From: Mycolicibacterium vinylchloridicum
GTDB lineage: Bacteria > Actinomycetota > Actinomycetes > Mycobacteriales > Mycobacteriaceae
Assembly: GCF_013404075.1 (NCBI RefSeq)
Contig: NZ_JACBJQ010000015.1
Location: 62,001-126,000, forward strand
Length of the DNA: 64,000 bases
Direction: 5' to 3'
Positions 28,855-35,612 of this stretch are shown in pieces. Every line of letters starts with the position of its first letter. Position 1 is the first letter of the stretch. Made by a program: the position numbers and the translations under genes. The notes beneath the pieces were generated by a model. The model saw nothing but the letters and a program-made list of their open reading frames with translations. It was not told where the DNA came from and searched no databases.

Positions 28855-30384
28855 TCAGTCGGTGTGGCCCTTGAGGATCTCGTCCTCGATGGTCCCGCCG
28901 AGCCCTTCAGATGCCGGGTCGTACCCGTGCAGGCCGCCCGTCACCGCGTACTCCTCCTCCGGCGACAGCACCAGCCGATGGCGGCCGTAGAACCCGAATA
29001 TCAACAGGCCGATGACGTAGAGCACCACGATCGTGTACACCGCCATCCGATAGGTCGGGTTGATCAGCACCGCGACGAATGTGACCGCCGCGATCACGAA
29101 CGCCACGATCGCGCCGGCGTTCCCGGTCGGGCTGACCCATGGCCGCCGCGCATTCGGGAACTTGCGGCGCAACAGCACGAACGAGGCCATCTGCAGCATG
29201 TAGGCCAGCACCGCACCCCACACTGCGATGTTCAGCACGACGTCGCCCGCGCCGGAGTTGAAATTCACGATCAGCAAGGCGAGGAAGCCGATAACCGCGC
29301 CGGTGATCAGCGCAACATACGGAGTCTGGCGACTCCCGGTGAGCGACAATACTTTCGGGTAGTAGCCTGCGCGGCTCAGCGAGTACAGGTTGCGACCGTA
29401 GGCGTACATGATTCCTTGCAGGCTGGCCAGCAGGCCGATCAGTGCGAACGCCGACAAGATCGCCGCCCAGCCGGTCGGCAGGAACGCCCGGAACCCGTCC
29501 AGTAGGGGTTCGCCCGAGGATCCCAGTGCGGCGGCACCGGTGACCGCGGGATTGAGGAAGTACACGATCGCCGCGCAGACAACCAGCGAGATCATGCCCC
29601 AGATCCCGGCCTTGGGAATGTCCCGACTCGGGTTGTGCGCCTCTTCGGCGGCCAGTGGAAGCTCCTCGATGCCGAGGAAGAACCACATGGCGAACGGCAG
29701 CGCATACAGCACCCCCATCACACCGAACGGCAGGAAAGTACTGGTGCCGCCCTTACTCGGATCGGGCTCGATGTCGAAGAGCTTGCTGAAGTCGACGGCG
29801 CCGTTGGCGAACGCCAGAATTCCGAACAGCACCAAGATGCCGACCGAGATGATCGCGACCACGATGGCGAACTTGAACGAGACCTCTGCGCCCCACGAGT
29901 TCAGGCCCACGAAAATCGCGTAGAGGATGATCCACCACACCCAGCCCGGCAGCGACAGCCCGAACAGGTCACTGGTCACCGCGTCGGCGTAACTCGCGGA
30001 GAAGTAGACCACCACCCCGGTGGTGAACACGTACTCGATGGACTCGGCGAAACCGGTGATGAACCCGCCCCACGGGCCCATAGCCGCGCGGGCAAACGAA
30101 TAGGCACCGCCGGTGTGCGGCATCGCTGCCGACATCTCGCCGATGGAGAACAGCATGCCGAAGTACATGACGATGATGACGATCGAGGCGATGCCGAGCC
30201 CGCCCCAGCCGGCCTCTCCGATCCCGAAGTTCCAGCCGGAGAAGTCGCCGGAGATGACCGCGGCCACGCCGATGCCCCAGAGCCCCCAGAAGCCGGCCGT
30301 GCGCAGTAGCGTCCGCTTCTCGAAATATCCCTCGCCGGCCTGGGTGTAGGTAACACCCCCGGATTTGAGCTGCTCATCGGCCAT
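28855..30384 (-). CDS. APC-superfamily permease 2, ethanolamine-permease type
   Basis: A 509-residue, 12-helix transporter. The N-terminal region (KRTLLRTAGFWGLWGIGVAAVISGDFSGWNFG) and SMPHTGGAYSFARAAMGPWGGFITGFAESIEYV-like segments match ethanolamine permeases (TIGR00908 type). LGIEELPLAAEEAHNP is a family hallmark. ATG 30384 is preceded by GGAGCC. It is divergent from glnA4 across a repeat-rich 204-bp control region, which fits import of the amine that the operon glutamylates. Confidence 0.9.
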   Translation of the reverse strand: MADEQLKSGGVTYTQAGEGYFEKRTLLRTAGFWGLWGIGVAAVISGDFSGWNFGIGEAGWGGLGIASIVIIVMYFGMLFSIGEMSAAMPHTGGAYSFARAAMGPWGGFITGFAESIEYVFTTGVVVYFSASYADAVTSDLFGLSLPGWVWWIILYAIFVGLNSWGAEVSFKFAIVVAIISVGILVLFGILAFANGAVDFSKLFDIEPDPSKGGTSTFLPFGVMGVLYALPFAMWFFLGIEELPLAAEEAHNPSRDIPKAGIWGMISLVVCAAIVYFLNPAVTGAAALGSSGEPLLDGFRAFLPTGWAAILSAFALIGLLASLQGIMYAYGRNLYSLSRAGYYPKVLSLTGSRQTPYVALITGAVIGFLALLIVNFNSGAGDVVLNIAVWGAVLAYMLQMASFVLLRRKFPNARRPWVSPTGNAGAIVAFVIAAVTFVAVLINPTYRMAVYTIVVLYVIGLLIFGFYGRHRLVLSPEEEYAVTGGLHGYDPASEGLGGTIEDEILKGHTD

Positions 30385-30409
30385 TGCGGTGGCTCCTAAC
30401 GGGTTGCAG

Positions 30410-30425
30410 CGCAGGTGCCCCTGCG
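30410..30425. promoter_or_regulatory. Hairpin in the permease/glnA4 control region
   Basis: CGCAGG-TGCC-CCTGCG, a perfect 6-bp stem 26 bases upstream of the permease ATG, so it lies in the leader of that transcript. Confidence 0.35.
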
Positions 30426-30431
30426 AGGACG

Positions 30432-30452
30432 TCTCCCATGCCTGTAGGGAGA
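30432..30452. promoter_or_regulatory. Inverted repeat in the permease/glnA4 control region
   Basis: TCTCCC (30432-30437) and GGGAGA (30447-30452) with a 9-base spacer. A possible weaker regulator site next to the stronger repeat at 30461. Confidence 0.3.
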
Positions 30453-30460
30453 ATAGAATG

Positions 30461-30486
30461 CCAAAGGTCTGGTGTCCTACCTTTGG
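30461..30486. promoter_or_regulatory. Candidate GntR operator upstream of glnA4
   Basis: CCAAAGGT (30461-30468) and ACCTTTGG (30479-30486) are perfect arms with a 10-base spacer, and the centre contains GGTGTCCTACC, a GGT-N5-ACC pattern like FCD-type GntR sites. TAGAAT (30454-30459) just before it resembles a -10 hexamer, so the transcript start would fall inside the operator. The GntR gene closes the operon at 34838. Confidence 0.55.
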
Positions 30487-30513
30487 AGTGACAGCTGTGT
30501 TAATCCTGTGGCT

Positions 30514-30535
30514 GTTAGCCCGGCGAAACCGGGCT
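30514..30535 (+). promoter_or_regulatory. Possible GlnR half-sites overlapping a hairpin
   Basis: GTTAG-N6-GAAAC (30514-30529) fits the actinobacterial GlnR box GTnAC-N6-GAAAC with one mismatch. The same bases form the hairpin AGCCCGG-CGAAA-CCGGGCT (30517-30535). A second GTGAC lies 26 bases upstream, off the usual 22-base phase. The motif is short, so chance is not excluded. Confidence 0.35.
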
Positions 30536-30588
30536 GCAATGGTTGACTTCACGGCACGCCCCGTCACCAGCTGGAGGGAGAACATCGG

Positions 30589-31962
30589 ATGAGTCAGAGG
30601 CTGCGTCCCGGTCTGTTGGTGCAGGCTGAGCTGGATGCCATGGTGGCCGCCGGTGAGATCGACACGGTGATCGTCGCCTTCGCCGACATGCAGGGCCGGC
30701 TGACCGGCAAGCGGGTCGCGGCCCGGCTGTTCGTCGAGGAGGTCGCCGCGCACGGCGCGGAGTGCTGCAATTACCTGCTGGCCGTCGACGTCGATATGAA
30801 CACCGTCGACGGGTACGCGATGTCGAGCTGGGAGTCCGGCTACGGCGACATGGTGATGACGCCCGATTTCACCACTCTGCGGGTGCTGCCGTGGTTGCCC
30901 GGCACCGCGCTGGTGATGGCCGACCTCTCGTTCGTCGGGGGTGGTCCGGTGCTGCCGGCGCCGCGCAGCATCCTGCGCACTCAGCTGGACCGGTTGGCCG
31001 AGCGTGGGCTGCAAGCCTTCATCGGCACCGAACTGGAATTCATGGTCTTCGACGACACGTTCCGCGATGCCTGGGCGGCGGGCTACCGGGGACTGTCGCC
31101 GGCCACCGACTACAACGTCGACTACGCCATTCACGCCTCCACCCGGATGGAGCCGCTGTTGCGCGATATTCGACTCGGCATGGACGGCGCCGGAATGTAC
31201 TGCGAAGGCGTGAAAGGGGAGTGCAACCTCGGCCAGCAGGAGATCGCCTTCCGCTATGACACCGCGCTGGTGACCTGTGACAACCACACGATCTACAAGA
31301 ATGGCGCCAAGGAGATCGCCGACCAGCACGGCAAGAGCCTGACATTCATGGCGAAATACGATGAGCGCGAAGGTAACAGCTGTCACATCCACATTTCGCT
31401 GCGCGGTGAGGACGGCTCGGCTGTGTTCGCCGACCCCGACGATCCGCTGGGCATGTCGCCGATGTTCCGCAGCTTCATCGCGGGACAGCTGGCCACGCTA
31501 CGCGAACTGACCCTCTTCTACGCGCCGAACATCAACTCCTACAAGCGATTTGTCGAGGGCAGTTTCGCGCCGACGGCGATCGCCTGGGGGCTCGACAATC
31601 GGACCTGCGCGCTGCGGGTGGTCGGCCACGGTCATTCCATGCGGATGGAGTGCCGCGCCCCCGGTGGGGACGTCAATCAGTATCTGGCGGTGGCCGCGCT
31701 GATCGCCGGCGGGCTGCACGGGATCGACAACGGGCTGGAACTGCCCGAGGCCTGCGCCGGCAACGCATACACCGGCGGCGCCGAGCGGCTACCCACCACG
31801 CTGGCAGAGGCGGCCGCCTTGTTCGCGGAGTCGGCGATCGCCCGCGAGGTGTTCGGCGACGAGGTCGTGGAGCACTACCTCAACAATGCCCGGGTTGAGC
31901 TGGCCGCATTCAATTCGGCGGTCACCGACTGGGAAAGGGTACGCGGCTTTGAACGGCTCTAG
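30589..31962 (+). CDS. glnA4: Glutamine synthetase-like gamma-glutamyl-amine ligase GlnA4
   Basis: A 457-residue glutamine-synthetase-family ligase. N-terminal VIVAFADMQGRLTGKRV; the catalytic beta-grasp and metal sites include FIGTELEFMVFD, GECNLGQQEI, CHIHISLRG and the ATP-loop region SYKRFVEGSFAP; RVVGHGHSMRMECR is near the end. The adenylylation Tyr loop of GlnA1 is missing. Orthologues are Rv2860c and Streptomyces GlnA4, for which gamma-glutamylation of ethanolamine has been reported, so the substrate is probably an amine, not ammonia. ATG 30589 sits behind GGAGGGAG. It is the first gene of a five-gene operon. Confidence 0.93.
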   Translation: MSQRLRPGLLVQAELDAMVAAGEIDTVIVAFADMQGRLTGKRVAARLFVEEVAAHGAECCNYLLAVDVDMNTVDGYAMSSWESGYGDMVMTPDFTTLRVLPWLPGTALVMADLSFVGGGPVLPAPRSILRTQLDRLAERGLQAFIGTELEFMVFDDTFRDAWAAGYRGLSPATDYNVDYAIHASTRMEPLLRDIRLGMDGAGMYCEGVKGECNLGQQEIAFRYDTALVTCDNHTIYKNGAKEIADQHGKSLTFMAKYDEREGNSCHIHISLRGEDGSAVFADPDDPLGMSPMFRSFIAGQLATLRELTLFYAPNINSYKRFVEGSFAPTAIAWGLDNRTCALRVVGHGHSMRMECRAPGGDVNQYLAVAALIAGGLHGIDNGLELPEACAGNAYTGGAERLPTTLAEAAALFAESAIAREVFGDEVVEHYLNNARVELAAFNSAVTDWERVRGFERL

Positions 31963-32689
31963 ACCGAGACCCGTCATCGGGCTCACCACCTACCTCCAGC
32001 AAGCCAAGAGCGGCATCTGGGATGTGCACGCGGCATTCCTCTCGGACCGTTACATCCACGGCGTGAACCGGTCCGGCGGTATCGCCACGTTGCTGCCGCC
32101 GCAACCGGTCGACGACGATATCGCCGACCGGATCCTCGCCCGCGTGGACGGCCTGATCCTCACCGGCGGCCGCGATGTCAACCCGGCCGCCTACGCGCAC
32201 GAGCCGCATCCCACCACCGATGAGCCGGACACAGCTCGCGACACCTGGGAGTTCGCACTGGTCGCCGCTGCGCTACGTCGGCACCTGCCGGTGCTCGGGA
32301 TCTGCCGTGGCGCACAGGTACTCAACGTGGCGTTGGGCGGCACGCTACATCAGCACCTGCCCGATGTCGTCGGCCACACCCACCATCAAAAGGGCAACGC
32401 GGTGTTCGCCACCTCGTCGATCAAGACGGTGGAAGGCAGCAAGCTGGCCGGGCTGCTGGGGGAGAGCGCGAACGCGCAGTGCTACCACCACCAGGCGATT
32501 GATCGGCTGGGTGACGGGCTGGTGATCACCGGGTTGGACGAAGATGGTGTGATCGGAGCTGTCGAGTTACCTGGCCATGACTTCGTTCTCGCGGTGCAGT
32601 GGCATCCAGAGGAGACACTGGAGGACCTTCGGTTGTTCGCCGGCCTGGTCGAGGCGGCGCGCGCCTATACGACAGAGAGAGTGAATTGA
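31949..32689 (+). CDS. Class I glutamine amidotransferase-like gamma-glutamyl hydrolase (peptidase C26, PuuD type)
   Basis: A 246-residue hydrolase expected to release glutamate from gamma-glutamylated intermediates. Nucleophile C119 sits in GICRGAQVLN. The His-Glu pair is in QWHPEE near the C-terminus, and GRDVNPAAYA matches the PuuD/Rv2859c type. I chose the TTG at 31949, 9 bases after GGGAAAGGG and overlapping the glnA4 stop. No ATG or GTG fits at the domain start, so the exact start is uncertain. It overlaps aldC by 4 bases. Confidence 0.88.
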   Translation: MNGSRPRPVIGLTTYLQQAKSGIWDVHAAFLSDRYIHGVNRSGGIATLLPPQPVDDDIADRILARVDGLILTGGRDVNPAAYAHEPHPTTDEPDTARDTWEFALVAAALRRHLPVLGICRGAQVLNVALGGTLHQHLPDVVGHTHHQKGNAVFATSSIKTVEGSKLAGLLGESANAQCYHHQAIDRLGDGLVITGLDEDGVIGAVELPGHDFVLAVQWHPEETLEDLRLFAGLVEAARAYTTERVN

Positions 32690-34050
32690 GTACCACCGAA
32701 CTGGTCAATCCGGCGACCGAACAGACGTTGCGCACGGTCGAGTTGACCGACTCCGCCGGGGTCGACGATGCCGTGGCACGGGCCAAGGTCGCACAAAAGG
32801 GCTGGGCCGCCGCGGCTCCCGCCGAGCGTGCGGCTGCGCTGCGGGCGTTCGCCGCCGCGGTCGACGCCCACGTCGAGGAACTGGCCGCGCTCGAGGTCGC
32901 CAACTCCGGGCACCCGATCGGCGCCGCCGAGTGGGAAGCCGGGCACGTACGCGACGTGCTGCAGTTCTATTCGGCCACCCCGGAGCGGCTGTCGGGCAAG
33001 CAGATTCCGGTGGCCGGCGGCCTGGACGTCACGTTCAACGAGCCGATGGGTGTGATCGGCGTGATCACGCCGTGGAACTTCCCCATGCCGATCGCGGCGT
33101 GGGGATTCGCTCCCGCGCTGGCGGCCGGCAACGCCGTGGTGCTCAAACCGGCCGAGTGGACCCCGCTGACTTCGATGCGCCTCGGGGAACTCGCGCTGGA
33201 AGCCGGCCTGCCGCAGGATCTTTTTCAAGTATTGCCCGGTCGGGGTTCGGTGGTCGGCGAGCGGTTCATCAGCCACCCGGATGTGCGCAAGATCGTGTTC
33301 ACCGGCTCGACCGAGGTGGGCACGAAGGTGATGGCCGGGGCCGCCAACCAGGTCAAGCGGGTGACCCTGGAGCTGGGCGGCAAGAGTGCCAATATCGTGT
33401 TCGCCGACTGCGACCTCGAGAAGGCCGCCGCCACCGCGCCTTACGGAGTGTTCGACAACGCGGGGCAGGACTGCTGCGCGCGCAGCCGGATCCTGGTGCA
33501 GCGCAGCGTGTTCGACAGGTTCATGGAACTCCTCGAGCCGGCCGTCAAGGGCCTGGTCGTCGGCGACCCCGCCGCCCGGGACACCGAGATGGGTCCGCTG
33601 GTGTCGCGCAAGCACCTGGACTCGGTGGCCGCCTACGTACCCGACGACACCAACGTCGCCTTCCGCGGCTCGGCGCCCGGCGGTCCTGGATTCTGGTTCC
33701 CGCCAACGGTGCTCACCCCGGAGCGCACCGATCGGACCGTTATCGAGGAGATCTTCGGCCCGGTCGTCACCGTGCTGCCGTTCGAGGACGAGGCCGATGC
33801 CATCGCACTGGCCAACGACACCGAATACGGCCTGTCCGGGTCGATCTGGACCGACAACCTGTCGCGGGCGCTCCGGGTGTCGCGGGCAGTCGAGGCCGGC
33901 AACCTGAGTGTGAACTCGCATTCGTCGGTGCGGTACAACACCCCGTTCGGCGGATTCAAGCAATCCGGACTGGGCCGCGAGCTCGGGCCGGACGCACCAC
34001 TGCACTTCACCGAAACCAAGAACGTCTTTTTCGCAGTAGAGGAGAGCTAG
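32686..34050 (+). CDS. aldC: NAD(P)+-dependent aldehyde dehydrogenase
   Basis: A 454-residue ALDH that oxidises the aldehyde formed after amine oxidation. Nucleophile C263 in GQDC263CARS, general base Glu in TLELGGKSANIVF, and ITPWNFP for coenzyme binding. Length and synteny match Rv2858c (455 residues). Start is TTG 32686, whose last bases form the stop of the upstream gene (TTGA). The next gene starts the base after its stop codon. Confidence 0.94.
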   Translation: MSTTELVNPATEQTLRTVELTDSAGVDDAVARAKVAQKGWAAAAPAERAAALRAFAAAVDAHVEELAALEVANSGHPIGAAEWEAGHVRDVLQFYSATPERLSGKQIPVAGGLDVTFNEPMGVIGVITPWNFPMPIAAWGFAPALAAGNAVVLKPAEWTPLTSMRLGELALEAGLPQDLFQVLPGRGSVVGERFISHPDVRKIVFTGSTEVGTKVMAGAANQVKRVTLELGGKSANIVFADCDLEKAAATAPYGVFDNAGQDCCARSRILVQRSVFDRFMELLEPAVKGLVVGDPAARDTEMGPLVSRKHLDSVAAYVPDDTNVAFRGSAPGGPGFWFPPTVLTPERTDRTVIEEIFGPVVTVLPFEDEADAIALANDTEYGLSGSIWTDNLSRALRVSRAVEAGNLSVNSHSSVRYNTPFGGFKQSGLGRELGPDAPLHFTETKNVFFAVEES

Positions 34051-34824
34051 ATGGATTTGTCGCAGCGACTCAAGGACAAGGTCGCGGTCGTCACCGGTGG
34101 TGCGAGCGGCATCGGCCTGGCGGCCGTCAAGCGGATGCGGGACGAAGGCGCGGTCGTCGTCATCGGGGATCTCGACGAGGCAACCGGCAAGACCGTCGCC
34201 GACGATCTCAACGTGACGTTCGTCCAGGTCGACGTATCGGATCAGGTCGCGGTGAATCGCTTGTTCGACACCGCTTTCGAGGTGCATGGCGGGGTCGACA
34301 TCGCGTTCAACAACGCCGGTATCAGCCCACCCGATGACGACCTCATCGAGAGCACCGGCATCGACGCCTGGGACCGGGTGCAGGACGTCAACCTCAAGTC
34401 GGTGTTCTTCTGCTGCAAGGCGGCGCTGCGGCACATGGTGCCCGCGCAGAAGGGCTCGATCATCAACACCGCGTCGTTCGTCGCGGTCAACGGTTCGGCG
34501 ACCAGCCAGATCTCCTACACCGCCTCCAAAGGCGGTGTGCTGGCGATGTCGCGCGAACTCGGAATCCAGTACGCCCGCCAGGGTATTCGGGTCAACGCGC
34601 TGTGTCCCGGACCGGTCAACACCCCACTGCTACGCGAGCTGTTCGCCAAGGATCCCGAGCGGGCTGCGCGCCGGCTGGTGCACGTGCCGATGGGCCGGTT
34701 CGCCGAACCCGAGGAGCTGGCGGCGGCGGTGGCGTTCCTGGCCAGTGACGATTCCTCGTTCATCACCGGGTCGAGCTTTCTGGTCGACGGCGGCATCACC
34801 GGCCACTACGTGACTCCGCTGTAG
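34051..34824 (+). CDS. Short-chain dehydrogenase/reductase (Rv2857c-like)
   Basis: A 257-residue classical SDR. Coenzyme motif TGGASGIG (TGxxxGxG), NNAG at the end of strand 4, catalytic Ser in SATSQISYTASKGG with the YxxxK pair, and CPGPVNTP. The DLDEATG acid after strand 2 indicates NAD preference. It follows aldC with no gap. The substrate is probably an alcohol or hydroxy intermediate of the same pathway. Confidence 0.93.
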   Translation: MDLSQRLKDKVAVVTGGASGIGLAAVKRMRDEGAVVVIGDLDEATGKTVADDLNVTFVQVDVSDQVAVNRLFDTAFEVHGGVDIAFNNAGISPPDDDLIESTGIDAWDRVQDVNLKSVFFCCKAALRHMVPAQKGSIINTASFVAVNGSATSQISYTASKGGVLAMSRELGIQYARQGIRVNALCPGPVNTPLLRELFAKDPERAARRLVHVPMGRFAEPEELAAAVAFLASDDSSFITGSSFLVDGGITGHYVTPL

Positions 34825-34837
34825 GAGGCGAGTACTC

Positions 34838-35557
34838 ATGTCAGCTCCGGAACCGCAGCAGGCTCACGAGGCGTTGCTGCGTCCGGTGCGCCTCGGTAAC
34901 GCCTTCGAGGACACGGTTGCCCGGCTGCTGCAGACGATCAAGCTCGGGGTTCTGACACCGGGCGATTCGCTGCCGCCCGAACGAGAACTCGCCGCCCGGC
35001 TCGGGGTCAGCCGCGACACCGTGCGTGAGGCGATCAAGTCACTGGCCGACGCCGGTTACCTGGTGTCGCGCCGCGGCCGCTACGGCGGCACGTTCCTGGC
35101 CGAGGAACTGCCCGCACCGACCGAAGGCGTGGTGCGGTTCAGCCGCGCCGACATCGACGACGCACTGCGGCTGCGCGAAATCCTCGAAGTGGGCGCGGCC
35201 CGGATGGCCGCCACCCGGACGCTGACGGCCGCCGAACGCGAAGTGCTGTGGTCGCGGCTGACCGACGTGCGCTGCGCGTGTGCCGACGACTACCGGCGGC
35301 TGGACTCCCGGCTGCACCTGGCGATCGCCGAGGCGGCAGGGTCGGCGTCGCTGGTGCCGCTGGTGGCCGAAAACCGGATGCGGCTCAACGCCCTGCTGGA
35401 TCAGATTCCGTTACTGCGCCGCAACATCGCGCACTCCGACGAACAACATGAGGCGATCGTCATCGCCATCCTGGCCGGTGACCCCGACGCGGCCGGCACC
35501 GCGATGCAGGCTCACGTTGCAGGCTCGGCCGCCCTGCTGCACGGCTTTTTGGACTAG
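34838..35557 (+). CDS. GntR-family (FCD) transcriptional regulator
   Basis: A 239-residue regulator. N-terminal winged HTH (LAARLGVSRDTVREAIKSLADAGYLVSRRGRYGGTFL) and a C-terminal FCD effector domain (LREILEVGAARMAATR, LHLAIAEAAGS, HEAIVIAILAGD), whose His and Asp residues usually bind a metal and a carboxylate ligand. As last gene of the glnA4 operon it most likely controls that operon through the repeat at 30461-30486. ATG 34838 is preceded by GGAGG. Confidence 0.92.
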   Translation: MSAPEPQQAHEALLRPVRLGNAFEDTVARLLQTIKLGVLTPGDSLPPERELAARLGVSRDTVREAIKSLADAGYLVSRRGRYGGTFLAEELPAPTEGVVRFSRADIDDALRLREILEVGAARMAATRTLTAAEREVLWSRLTDVRCACADDYRRLDSRLHLAIAEAAGSASLVPLVAENRMRLNALLDQIPLLRRNIAHSDEQHEAIVIAILAGDPDAAGTAMQAHVAGSAALLHGFLD

Positions 35558-35612
35558 ATTCCTGGGAGTGAGCTGTGAACCGGTGCCGCCGAGCGCGAGT
35601 GGACAGTGAACG

